NCBI GenBank assembly: GCA_009733575.1
Contig: ML769825.1
Location: 1-46,680, forward strand
Source of the DNA: Gymnopus androsaceus JB14
Lineage: Eukaryota; Basidiomycota; Agaricomycetes; Agaricales; Omphalotaceae
Reading direction: 5' to 3'
Length of the DNA: 46,680 nucleotides
The notes below the pieces were generated by a model. It ran no database searches, was not told the origin of the DNA, and saw only the letters and a program-made list of their open reading frames with translations. Each line of letters begins with the position of its first letter. The first letter of the stretch is position 1. Positions 12,140 through 21,638 of the stretch are shown piece by piece. The position numbers were made by a program, and so were the translations under genes.

Positions 12140-12800
12140 CTAGTATAACATTCGGTCTTGGAGAGTTTTAGCTCGCCTAGATGATTCTGTCATCCATGTT
12201 GCTTTTATCATCTTGGTCAAGAGATTTATGACATCGCGGGAGTGTTTCCATTCATCGCGGCAGCTCCGGGCCGGAGTTATCGGACATTCCGCAACAAGAT
12301 TGCCTAGGCAAGCTTTCATCTGGTCAAGAGTTTTCATCTCGGCAGAGTAACATTGTAAATTTTGTATAACCAACTCATTGGGCTGCACCAAGTGCTGCCT
12401 TGGAAACTTCAATCCCTTGGGTATGTCTTTTGATTGTCTAGCCTAGTAATAATTATATGTAGGCTTGGAATAGCCTTGCTCATCAACTTGGTATCCGACA
12501 AGCTTGACTTGCTACACCATACAATGCATAGGAGAACAAGATGCATTCACAAAGTTAAGTGAGATACCATTAATGTGTACCATCACTCTGCAATCTCTAG
12601 AGTACAATAGACTCTCAATAGACTTCAACTATCAGCTCGGGTCACTATAGTTCCCGGTATAACCATATTGAGTATAATACAGAATCTAGGATTATCAATT
12701 CTGTACAGTTTCAGCTTTAGCCAAAAAATTGGCATATCAACATAGTCTGGAGGGAGCTTGCCAATAATTGGCTTCAGGGAGCATGCAGGACCAGGAGCAG
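12140..12800 (-). pseudogene. Decayed ORF of unknown dispersed family (copy A)
   Basis: On the minus strand this reads LPPDYVDMPIFWLKLKLYRI, then several stops, then KGLKFPRQHLVQPNELVIQN, LGNLVAECPITPARSCRDEW and TWMTESSRRAKTLQDRM. A second, also broken, copy lies at 18870-20075 with the blocks VDMPIF, LNFVNAP and KDIPKGLK in the same order. The family looks like a protein-coding transposon gene or a captured gene, but I do not recognise it. Stops and frameshifts are frequent in both copies. Confidence 0.35.
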
Positions 12801-12896
12801 GAGTGGGAGGAACAGGCTTGGAAGGAGGAGGAGGAATGGGAGCTTGGGTTTGGATTGTTGTTCAGGTATGTCTTCATTTGCCTTATATCTAGTGGC

Positions 12897-14362
12897 TCAA
12901 CAAGTCTTGATTTTGAATAGCAACTGAAAAATTGCTTCCTCTTTAGGTTCTCCTTTGAAACTGCCCAGGTCAACTGATGCAGCCAGGTATGTCGATGTTT
13001 TCTCCATCATTGACGGACCCTGAAAACCCTTCACAGTATAACTCGAGTGCACTCCAACGTCAATACCTTCAAACAGGTTTGATTCTTCTGATTGAGATTC
13101 CCACATTGAGGGCTTCTCAGATGGATGGTCCTCGAAGTACTGTTCAAAATGCTGCTTCAAGGTACCTTCCGTGTATCTCTGGTTTTGAGGAAGGCATTGA
13201 CCACCTCTCAGCTGGACGAATCCGTTGGCATCCCTCTTGACTCAACCCTGGGTGACCCAATCATGCAAGTCTATGCAATCGTCAAATTTTGGACTGTCGC
13301 AATTGTCCCAAAAACACCTATTCAAACAATTCGGCTTTGGTGGATGGTTGGCCCTGGACAAATTTCCATCTCCTTTCAATGCCATCTGGGCCATCAACTG
13401 TGCTAGCAAGGAGACTGTTTGCATAAGCTGGTCCAGTTTGGACTCAGAGGGTTTGGCTTTTGGAACAACTGTAGCAGTGATGGAGGATACGCGGGCCACT
13501 GACTAGTCCCCTATGTTAAAGTTTCCAACTATCAGCAATGCATTGGCATCTGACAAGAGGAAGTCCACCGCTCCCTTCAGTTTGGCTAAGGAGTACACTT
13601 CTCCTTTCTTCTTTGGTGTGTACTGAACTTGTAGATGCATATTCAATTGCACACAGACTGAATTGGGGAAAACCTGCACATAGTATCCTGCAACTTGGAT
13701 GCCAGATAGGATACCATGTCTCGTGAGCGACTTTAATACTGTGGCAAACTCTCAGTGGTACTTGGCCAATTCCTGGCTGTTTGACACCCCAGACTTTGTA
13801 AACTTTGTGACAACCCTTGTCAAGGTATTGGTCATTGTCTTGGGCACTTCTTAAACTCATCCCAGGTCTTCTGGTCATCCTCAAATGTATTGAGGGATCT
13901 CCAGAAGTGCATTGTCTTCGCATCCACATAGCGAAGTGCTTCCTTCTTCATCTTCAGGTCATTGGAGTCAATAGCAGCCTCTTTTGCTACTGTTTCGAAC
14001 TCCTTGAAGAATGTTGGCAATTGTTCTTCATATTGAGAGTCCCACTTGGGGGCTTTTTGCTCATTGCAAGCAGGGAGTGGTTGTATGTTGGCCATTGATG
14101 GCAGGAATGGATTAGGAATGGGAGTAGACTGGTGAGTGGGCCTTGGACTAGGTTCAATATCTGGACTAACCCTTGGACTAGGGCTCGGGGACTGTCTCCT
14201 TGGACTAGGAGTGTGATCTGGAGTGATTGGCAAGGACAATAATGGAGAGGAAGTTACTTCCAGAGAGGGAGTTCTTTTGGAAGAGAAAGAATTTGAAGGA
14301 TTGAGAAGCAAAAGACAATTGTGAACAGCATCTTCATCTGGGACTGGGGAAAAGAGGTCCAA
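12897..14362 (-). pseudogene. Ty3 gag remnant
   Basis: The minus frame 14362-13832 begins with a Ser/Pro-rich region (SPRRQSPSPSPRVSP), then APKWDSQYEEQLPTFFKEFE and MHFWRSLNTFEDDQKTWDEF. This matches the capsid start of fungal Ty3 gag proteins in composition and order. After frame changes, 13499-13242 gives LDQLMQTVSLLAQLMAQM and a Cys-rich CFWDNCDSPKFDDC that may be a damaged zinc knuckle. Frame 13160-12897 continues with LKQHFEQYFEDHPSEKPSM, typical of the region before protease. At least three frameshifts or stops interrupt the reading. Confidence 0.65.
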
Positions 14363-14634
14363 GGTCTCATAGGTAAGCTCGGCGGACTGGAGGGAGGTTA
14401 AAAGTTGTTGAGTTTCTGGAGAAACAGGATGAGGTTGTAGACCTTCTTGACAATGTCAAGGTGTTTTTACCACCAGTGGTTGTGGTAACAATGCAAAGTA
14501 TCTGGGCAACCTCCCTAAGTACTTAATGCAAAGTAACAGGGCAACTATCCAGCCTATCTAAACTATACCTAAACTACAATTCTTACTGATCCATTACTAG
14601 TACGTATATAGTACTATTAGGAGTAGGATAGGGT

Positions 14635-14972
14635 ATGTTAGGACAAGGTTAGGGTAGGGTTAGGTTAGGGTTAGGTTAGGTTAGGGTTAAGATAAGATAT
14701 CAATATTCAAATCAGGCAAATGTGAATAGCATGTGATCAATGGAAGTGTTAGGGTTAGGGTTGGCTTCAGCTAACCCTAACCTGGTCCATACATTGCTCT
14801 GGAATATCATGTGACAAGAAAGAGTTAGGATTAGGGTTAGCTAAAGCTAACCCTAATCTGGTCCACAGTGGTTTTCAGGATTAGTTAGGGTTAGGGTTAG
14901 CTTTAGCTAACACTAACCTGGTCCACACAGGTTAAGGTTAGGGGTTGGGGTTAGGGTTAGGGGTTGAGGACG
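14635..14972 (+). repeat. Interstitial TTAGGG-type repeats with inverted copies
   Basis: Runs of GGTTAGGG and GTTAGGGTTAGG are interspersed with their reverse complements, forming small hairpins such as GGTTAGCTAAAGCTAACC near 14837. TTAGGG is the telomere unit of most filamentous fungi. The tract lies immediately left of the KDZ-type insertion, and more degenerate copies occur on its right (17860-17930). Confidence 0.75.
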
Positions 14973-14986
14973 AAGTCTGGGGTGCG

Positions 14987-14994
14987 GGGCTTGC
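14987..14994. repeat. 8-bp target duplication GGGCTTGC (left)
   Basis: A perfect match to 17833-17840 on the other side of the element at 14995-17832. Confidence 0.85.
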
Positions 14995-15134
14995 CACTTC
15001 AGGCTGCCCCATTTTATATCTTCTTAGATAGTCCAAAGTGTAACAATCCAGCAACTAATATGATCAAAATCCACAGGAAATCCAGGGGCCCCGCCTGGAA
15101 TCCATACGGCTAGGACCTCTGGCACCCTTTGGAT

Positions 15135-15374
15135 ATGGATTCCATGCACTAGTAAATATAGTAGTGCATGGATTCCATAGATGTTGCATGGAATCCATGC
15201 ACTAGTAAAAATAGTAGTGTATGGATTCCATGCACTAGTAAAAATAGTAGCTTATGGATTCCATGCATGTTGCATGGAATCCATACACTGGTAAATATAG
15301 TAGCGTATGGATACCATGCACTAGTAAAAATAGTAAGTAGTGTATGGATTCTATGCATGTCGCATGGAATCCAT
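15135..15374. repeat. Subterminal array of copy 1, left side
   Basis: Tandem and inverted units of about 30-50 bp are built around ATGGAATCCAT, TGCACTAGTAAAAATAGTAG and their complements. Each unit is itself near-palindromic. Equivalent units fill 17340-17675 on the right. In KDZ and other DNA transposons such arrays are likely transposase-binding sites (inference). Open frames across the array are artefacts of the repeat. Confidence 0.8.
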
Positions 15375-15935
15375 TAGGGTTTTGAAGTACAATTTATTAA
15401 ACTGCAAATAAATCATAAATTGTATTGTATTGTACTGCAAAATGTATCACTGAAGCTTGTACTGATTCACAGTTTAAATCAGTACAGGTTTACAGTTTAT
15501 TCAAAATGTGAAAATTGCTTAAACTGCTTCGAATCAGTTTAAATCAGTACACATTTACAGCAGGTTATACTACTGCCAACCTTGCATTAAACCTACTAAA
15601 CAAGCTTACAGTGATATTTATTACTCCAATCTTGATCAAGATGTACTTTCAATAGTTTATGAGAACTTCTTATGACATGGATGTTGGAAAACATTACATA
15701 TCTAGTAGCAAATAGTATATAAATGATCAGTTCATGTCAGTTTATACTGATATAAACCAATTTGAATCTGAACTGATTTAAACTCATAAATTGTATTGTA
15801 TTGCACTGGTTGTATCAGTACAATCAGTACAAGTACACAGTTTAACCAGTTTTCAATAAATCTTGTACCAGTACACTTCATGATTTATTGGATTTGGACC
15901 AAATAAATTGCATTGCACTGTACTTTGAAACCCTA
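15375..15935. mobile_element. hAT-type MITE, 561 bp
   Basis: Ends are TAGGGTTTTGAAGTAC and, inverted, TAGGGTTTCAAAGTAC. They are flanked by the perfect 8-bp duplication GAATCCAT (15367-15374, 15936-15943). The TA-starting terminus with an 8-bp duplication is typical of hAT. It landed in an ATGGAATCCAT unit of the KDZ array. The interior is AT-rich with the recurring word TGTATTGTATTG and no ORF. Confidence 0.85.
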
Positions 15936-16019
15936 GAATCCATGCACTAGTAAAAATAGTAGTGTATGGATTCCATGTATGTTGCATGGAATCCATGCAC
16001 TACTATATTTACTAGTGCC

Positions 16020-16824
16020 ACCTGATATTACCCCTTGATGGTAACATTACATACAATTGATAGGATTATCTCTGCTATGTAAACATAGCATTAAGAGTAA
16101 TAGGGTAGATATAGCAGATACCTGTAAAGTACTAGTAAATTTACTAATGAGTTCACTGAGGGTAAGACTTGCTGCATGGGTTCGAACCCCAGTAGTGATA
16201 GATAATTTATATAGGTACGTGAAGACTCCTTCGGATGTACATATGATGCCAGTGACGTGAGAGGGATGGTGATGTACTGTCTGATGGCATGAGTGATGGT
16301 AAGTCGGTCATGATATCCGAAGGCGCCTGCACATGCCTTTGGATTTAGAACCCATGCACCCAAGTCTTAGCCTCAGTAAACTCATTAGTATATTACTAGT
16401 ACTTTAAAATGTTTTGCTAAATCTGTCCTATTACCCTTAACGCTATCTTTACATAGTGAAGACAATCCTATCAATGCTATGTAAAGACACCATCATTGGG
16501 TAATATCAGGTGGCAGGGAGAGAGGGATCAATGAGTGGGAGGCATATGCATATGATTGGTAGTGACATTGATTGACTTCGGCAGGGAGTCAGTCATGATT
16601 TCCGGGATCCGAAGGTGCCTTCATGTACCTATATAAATTATCTATCACTACTGGGGTTCAAACCCACACACCAAGTCTTACCCTCAGTGAACTCATTAGT
16701 AAATTTACTAGTACTTTACAGGTATCTTGCTATATCTACCCTATTACTCTTAACACTATCTTTACATAGCAGAGATAATCCTATCAATTGTATGTAATGT
16801 TACCATCAAGGGGTAATATCAGGT
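16020..16824. mobile_element. Foldback element, compound copy (805 bp)
   Basis: The left terminus ACCTGATATTACCCCTTGAT matches the right terminus in inverse over at least 60 bp, up to the CTGCTATGTAAA block. A third terminus occurs internally (GGTAATATCAGGT ending at 16511), so this is one short element (16020-16511) followed by the right arm of another. No clear target duplication. The corresponding position in copy 2 of the host element is occupied by a longer version (32204-34123). Confidence 0.7.
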
Positions 16825-16883
16825 GGCACTAGTAAATATAGTAGTGTATGGATGGAATCCATACGCTACTATATTTACCAGTG

Positions 16884-17336
16884 TATGGATGGACACGAGT
16901 CCAGCTCCTTAACAGGTACCGGCAGGTAAACCCGTGGGAATACCGGCCGGTATTTTGACCTGCGGGTCCCGGTACCAGTTTCCCACGGGTTATGCAGGTT
17001 GCAAGTCGCAGTTTTGCTCAAAGTTGGCAGGTTTACCTGCAGGTACCTGTGGACTCGGAATACTAGACACTAAAAATTAGTCCATTTACAAATAATTTTG
17101 GTATAATTTTGACTTGGGTTTGATGTAGGGCTACTTTGTAGCGATACCTATGCCATTTTAATATAAAACATGTACTTATTCATTTAAATTTGTGAGTTTA
17201 TAGGCAGGTATAAATAGTGGTGCAGGTTTGCAGGTACCTGCAGGTCTTGTGCAGGTCGCAGGTCAAGGGTTTGAATGCCCAGGTACCTGCACCACAGGTG
17301 CAGGTTTACCGGGACCCGGAGTCGTGTCCACCCTTA
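16884..17336. mobile_element. hAT-type MITE related to 26492-27310, 453 bp
   Basis: The ends TATGGATGGACACGAGTCC and (inverted) TAAGGGTGGACACGACTCC match the family whose complete copy interrupts the Spt5-like gene. The interior shares the GGTACCGGCAGGTAAACC and ACCGGCCGGTA blocks. The 8-mers beside it differ, so the original duplication has been lost or the left end has recombined. Confidence 0.6.
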
Positions 17337-17832
17337 GAATATAGTAGTGTATGGAATCCATACACTACTATTTTTACTAGTGCATGGATTCCATGCGACA
17401 TGCATGGAATCCATACACCACTATTTTTACTAGTGCATGGAATCCATGCACTACTGCACTACTATATTTACTAGTGCATGGAATCCATACACTACTATAT
17501 TTACCAGTGTATGGAATCCATGCAACATGCATGGAATCCATACCCTACTATTTTTACTAGTGCATGGAATCCATACCCTACTATTTTTACTAGTGCATGG
17601 AATCCATACACTACTATATTTACTGGTGCATGGAATCCATACACTACTATATTTACTGGTGCACGGAATCCATATCCAAAGGGTGCCAGAGGTCCTAGCC
17701 GTATGGATTCCAGGCAGGGCATATGGATTCCAGGCGGGGCCCCTGGATTTCCTGTGGATTTCAACCATATTAGTTACTGGATTATTACATTTTGGACTAT
17801 CTAACTTGTTACTTTTCCTGGTAGACTGGAAT

Positions 17833-17840
17833 GGGCTTGC
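17833..17840. repeat. 8-bp target duplication GGGCTTGC (right)
   Basis: A perfect match to 14987-14994. It defines the right boundary of the copy 1 element. Confidence 0.85.
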
Positions 17841-18175
17841 CCTGCTATCTGCAGTAAAAAGTTTAGGGTTGGGGATATTAAGGTTAGAGATTATTAGGGT
17901 TATGAATAGTCAGGGTAAAACTGGGGTTTGGCAGTGCAGGTCAGGGTCATGTTATGCACAAGGCTCGAACATTTTGTCCATTTTTTCCCACGATGCCTTG
18001 TTCAGCCTCTACAGATATTACAAAGTTCAAGTCTTATAGGGCTGGATAGTTGTCCTGTTACTTTGCATTAATAGTTCAGGACTGTTGTCCACATACTTTG
18101 CAATAAAGTTACAGCTGCAGCTGTTTTTACAACCTTTTGAAAAACTTTTACAAATGCAAACTACACTGGACTACC

Positions 18176-18193
18176 CCCTTGCAGTGGGCTCCA
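18176..18193 (-). other. Primer-binding-site-like sequence of the Ty3 element
   Basis: Two bases inside the 5' LTR the minus strand reads TGGAGCCCACTGCAAGGG. It begins with TGG, as expected for pairing with a tRNA 3' CCA. The tRNA involved was not identified. Confidence 0.45.
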
Positions 18194-18195
18194 GA

Positions 18196-18531
18196 TGTAA
18201 AGCTAGGTCTTGTGTTTGTGCAGGACGTGCTTCAAGTTTGTGGGGGTGAATCACAGGTGTTTGCACAAGTGGGGGACAAGATGGGGGATCAAAAAGGTAG
18301 ATTGTTTCTGTAGGTAGCATTGCTGTATATACACAAGCAACCAGTGTCTGAGACTGGCGTATACACATCAAGCGAGTAATAGCTTGAGTCTTGGCAAGAC
18401 CTAGACTCAGTAAATAAATAAATGGTTCAGGGTTTATGTACAAGGTAAGTATTTGTAAGTAAAGTCTGTCTCGTCAAGTCAAAAGGACTTGTCGCAGCTC
18501 ATACACCTACTGACACATGTGAGGCACAACA
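18196..18531 (-). repeat. 5' LTR of the minus-strand Ty3 element
   Basis: A 336-bp TG...CA unit nearly collinear with 7190-7529. Differences include ACATGC/ACGTGC, GCGTTG/GCATTG and CAAGCAAG/CAAGCGAG, mostly transitions. Confidence 0.7.
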
Positions 18532-18869
18532 ACGGCTATGGTTACTACTACTGAACCTACAAGTACCGTAATAGATGTACCTCTTGCTACAACTACTGCT
18601 CCATTGGGAGCATTGAATATCATCACAAGTCAAGGTTTGCATTCCCACAGTTTCCCCTCAGCTGTTGACTCTCACCTACATTTGATGCTGAGAGGTACAT
18701 TTTTTATCTTGTTTCATACCTATAGACTTACTGAAACATCCTTTAGTTTATTGTTTCCATTCTTGTCTTTTGGGTATTCAATATAGCTGTTGACTCTCAT
18801 CTCTGGATCTCAGGAAAACACTAAGGCTCAGATGGGTATTCTCCTTGGTCCTTCCATGCTCTCGAAGTA
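18532..18869 (+). other. Short Thr-rich frame, unassigned
   Basis: The plus frame beginning at 18538 reads MVTTTEPTSTVIDVPLATTT. It could be the continuation of the copia-like gene interrupted at 7190, but I cannot show this. The block CTGTTGACTCTCA occurs twice (near 18661 and 18787), framing a possible intron. No function is proposed. Confidence 0.2.
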
Positions 18870-20075
18870 GCTACAGCAAGTTGGTCATATGGCCACTTTG
18901 GCTTGCCACGATGATCTGCCTTGGTGCTTTTCCAACAAGTGTCAACTTTTGGGGACACCAGTTAAGGCACTTCCCCATCTTGGTCCACCTTACATTGTTT
19001 AATGAAATTGAGTGTCATGAAGACTCTTTGGTGAACTGATTGCAGAAGCAATGCCTTGGTTAAGACTTCAACCCCTTGGGTATATCCTTCAATGACCTAG
19101 CCTAGTATAGCTGGTATGCCGGCTCATTCATCTGCCTCAATCAGCAACTTGTTATCCAACAAGCTTTCCTCACTACACCATACCATGCATAGGACTTTGA
19201 TTGAGGTGCATTCACAAAGTTAAGTATGGTACCATTACACATACTGTTACTCTGCAACCTCTTGGGTAAAATAGGTCCTTGGTGGATTTTAACTATCAGC
19301 TCAGGCTCACTATAGTTCTCTTATTGATAGGGCTCTTCACCGTATGTACCGTATATGGCACGGAGAATTTTTCCGTATTTACGGACCAAATTTTTTGCCA
19401 TGGTATGGTACAGGAAAAATATGGCCGTATACGGAATACGGATGGTACCTTTAGGTCACGTGCTCTCAAGCACTCATCTGCAACAAAGACACTGTGCAAA
19501 GTATTTATTTTGCATGTATCAAAGTTTTCAAGTGTTTAATACTTACTAGTAAGTGCTATAGTGACCAAGAACCATGAATAAGAGTCACGATATGCGCATG
19601 TGATAGTATGTGACAGGAAGTGACCAGCGTAACACACGTCTAGGACACCCCAAGTAATAGTAGAATTATCCAGGAGTGTTTATTTAGTAATATTCAAGCA
19701 ATTTTAACTCTATTGAAATGCTCTGTGTAGTAGGAGAGCTCCATAAATCACACATTCCTTGTAAGTACCGTATATGCTGTATTACGCCGTAACGGTACGG
19801 TTAAATACGGGACACCTGAAGGGCTTACGGTACGGATACGGTGAAGAGCCCTACTTATTGACTGTGTTTTGTTACAAACAGAACTTAGGATTATTAGTTC
19901 TGCACAGTTCTAGCCTTAGTCAAAAAATTGGCATATCAACCTGATTGGGGATCTTGTTGAAATGAACTTCTGAAGCAGCATTAAACCAGTCAGTCTGAGT
20001 TTGAATGAATTCAAACTCCATGTGCTCATCAACTGTCTCTTTGAGCTGAGGACAAATTTCCATATTGATTCTTTA
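18870..20075 (-). pseudogene. Decayed ORF of unknown dispersed family (copy B)
   Basis: On the minus strand this reads CPQLKETVDEHMEFEFIQTQ, NAASEVHFNKIPNQVDMPIF, then (after the hAT MITE) LNFVNAPQSKSYAWYGV and KDIPKGLKS. The order parallels copy A at 12140-12800. Several stops and frameshifts are present. It abuts the truncated UPF1-like exon at 20075, so one of the two was joined to the other by insertion or rearrangement. Confidence 0.35.
19328..19853. mobile_element. hAT-type MITE, 526 bp
   Basis: The terminal inverted repeat TAGGGCTCTTCACCGTA is bracketed by a perfect 8-bp duplication, CTTATTGA (19320-19327, 19854-19861). The subterminal regions are rich in CCGTAT and ACGGTA words. The element splits copy B of the unknown dispersed family. 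A degraded relative lies near 2466-2575. Confidence 0.9.
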
Positions 20076-20145
20076 TGAGTTGCAGAATCATTTAGAGCAA
20101 ACAAGGCATTTTACAACAAATGACGGAGAATGAATACCACAGTAG
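20075..20145 (-). pseudogene. UPF1-like fragment, CH-domain exon (downstream part)
   Basis: The minus strand after the acceptor CAAAG reads YCGIHSPSFVVKCLVCSK, then a TGA where Trp is expected, then FCNS. Joined to the donor exon at 39516, the protein reads HAC-S-YCGIH, the start of the Cys/His-rich N-terminal domain of UPF1 (NAM7), the nonsense-mediated decay helicase. The similarity stops after FCNS, so the helicase part is absent here. The TGA fits a TGG-to-TGA transition. Confidence 0.65.
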
Positions 20146-20165
20146 CTTTGAATCTTGATTAGAAA

Positions 20166-20173
20166 TTATTGAA
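20166..20173. repeat. 8-bp target duplication TTATTGAA (left)
   Basis: Identical to 39473-39480. It brackets the giant element. Confidence 0.95.
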
Positions 20174-20700
20174 CACTTCAGTCACCTACTAAAAAGTACC
20201 TTGTTAGGCTCAACTTTTGACCCAATAGTTGGCCCTAAGAGGGGTCAAATCCCCGGGATATCCCAGATGGGATAACTTGGATATCCCATCTGGGATCACC
20301 CAAGTGTCTGGGGTCCTGGCATGGGGGACCCATGGGACATCCATGGGATATCCATGGTCTTTTGTCAGGAAGCTGCTATACCTGCCTGTCTTATGTAAAT
20401 TCATATCTACCTATCTACCTGCAGTTAGTAGGTCTCTTAATGCACTCATCAGTATATAGTATACCAATCCTTGAATATCATTCATCTGTTGTTAAATTCT
20501 ACTACATACAATTCATTTTTCAATTATACTAGATATATCACTCCCTTTATGTGAATAGAAACATCTGAAGTATTTATATGCTTTAATAACCCCTCACTAT
20601 TATGTCTTATTACTGCAATGTTTAACTTAGCTTGGAGTGACATACATACAACAGATATCCCACTCCTCAGTAGCATAGTTAAGATTGCCAACTGGGCTAG
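20174..20700. repeat. Left terminal inverted repeat of the giant KDZ element
   Basis: About 0.5 kb, nearly identical in inverse to 38950-39472, including the block GACCCAATAGTTGGCC and a cluster of GGATATCC and CCATGGGATATCCATGG palindromes. Confidence 0.9.
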
Positions 20701-21350
20701 TAATTGGATATCCCACCCACCTGAGTATGTGGGATTCCCAGGTAACAGGGTAGCTGGATATCCCACCCACCTCTGAGCATGCAGGATTTCCAGGTAACAG
20801 GGTACCTGGATATCCCACTCAACTGAGTATGTGGGATTCCCAGGTAGCAATGTAGCTGGATATCCCACCCACCTGAGTATGTGGGATTCCCAGGTAACAG
20901 GGTAGCTGGATATCCCACCCACCTCTGAGCATGCAGGATTTCCAGGTAACAGGGTACCTGGATATCCCACTCAACTGAGTATGTGGGATTCCCAGGTAGC
21001 AATGTAGCTGGATATCCCACCCACCTGAGTATGTGGGATTCCCAGGTAACAGGGTAGCTGGATATCCCACCCACCTCTGAGCATGCAGGATTTCCAGGTA
21101 ACAGGGTACCTGGATATCCCACTCAACTGATTATGTGGGATTCCCAGGTAGCAATGTAGCTGGATATCCCACCCACCTGAGTATGTGGGATTCCCATGTA
21201 ACAGGGTAGCTGGATATCCCACCCAATTGAGTATGTGCGATTCCGATGTAACAGGGTACCTGGATATCCCACTCAACTGAGTATGTGGGATTCCCAGGTA
21301 ACAATGTAGCTGGATATCCCACCCAATTGAGTATGTGGGATTCCCAATAA
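20701..21350. repeat. Left subterminal array of the giant KDZ element
   Basis: About 13 units of roughly 50 bp, each with TGGATATCCCACCCACC and GTATGTGGGATTCCCAGGTA. Three unit types alternate, giving a higher-order period of about 152 bp (compare starts near 20706, 20857 and 21009). The open minus frames across this array are periodic artefacts. Confidence 0.9.
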
Positions 21351-21638
21351 GTAGCTAACTTCAAAGCTATCAAAAACATAGAACCTATTCATTGAATTTT
21401 ACATAGATGGCATAACATGTTAGGCATATAAAGCATAAGCAGAAATCAATAAAGATATCATAAGCAAACAATATAATCATAAAACCAAGAAACCAGTTAG
21501 CTATACAACAACGGCGTATACAGTGACAAAATAACATAAGCATTCGTTTACAACAACAAGCAAAAATTAAAACACATTCTAGTCAAGATGATACAGTCAG
21601 CCACTTAACAAAATAAGATACTCAATAAAACGTCAAGT
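21351..21638. other. AT-rich spacer between array and first cargo gene
   Basis: No coding or repeat structure seen. It lies just past the 3' end of the minus-strand cargo gene. Confidence 0.4.

Larger units (their letters stand above)
14995..17832 (+). mobile_element. Non-autonomous KDZ-type element, copy 1 (2838 bp)
   Basis: The left end is CACTTCAGGCTGCCCC and the right end is CTGGTAGACTGGAAT. The two ends become inverted repeats from about 35 bp inward (TTAGATAGTCCAAA, then about 150 bp to the GGGTGCCAGAGGTCC block). The flanks carry the perfect 8-bp duplication GGGCTTGC. CACTTCAG is also the first 8 bases of the giant KDZ element, and KDZ/Zisupton elements make 8-bp duplications. No transposase is present. 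The interior consists of subterminal repeats and nested MITEs. A second copy, in the opposite orientation, is at 31620-34792. Confidence 0.8.
7190..18531 (-). mobile_element. Degenerate Ty3/gypsy LTR retrotransposon with nested insertions
   Basis: On the minus strand the order is LTR (18531-18196), primer-binding-site-like sequence, gag (14362-12897), protease region (9559-8764), polypurine tract (7544-7530), LTR (7529-7190). This is the order expected for Ty3 up to protease, but I find no RT, RNase H or integrase between 8764 and 7545. The two LTRs are alike in length and sequence but differ at many sites, mostly transitions. The flanking 5-mers (TACAG and ACGGC) do not match, so the two LTRs may come from different insertions or one flank has been rearranged. 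Nested DNA includes the 2.8-kb KDZ-type element, TTAGGG repeats, and other repeat fragments between gag and protease. Confidence 0.6.

Noticed and set aside
16150..16260. tRNA gene
   Set aside because: Only a B-box-like word is present. I cannot fold an acceptor stem, D arm or anticodon arm around it, and the word lies in a repeated foldback arm.
15135..17700. Possible CRISPR-like or coding repeats (many open frames reading HGIHTLLFLLVHG)
   Set aside because: The units are palindromic subterminal repeats of a transposon with irregular spacing. The frames are open only because the unit length is near a multiple of three, and the same peptide appears in several frames and on both strands.
20524..21379. 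Long minus frames with repeated GYPATLLPGNPTYS
   Set aside because: A periodic artefact of the ~50-bp subterminal array, with no independent coding evidence.
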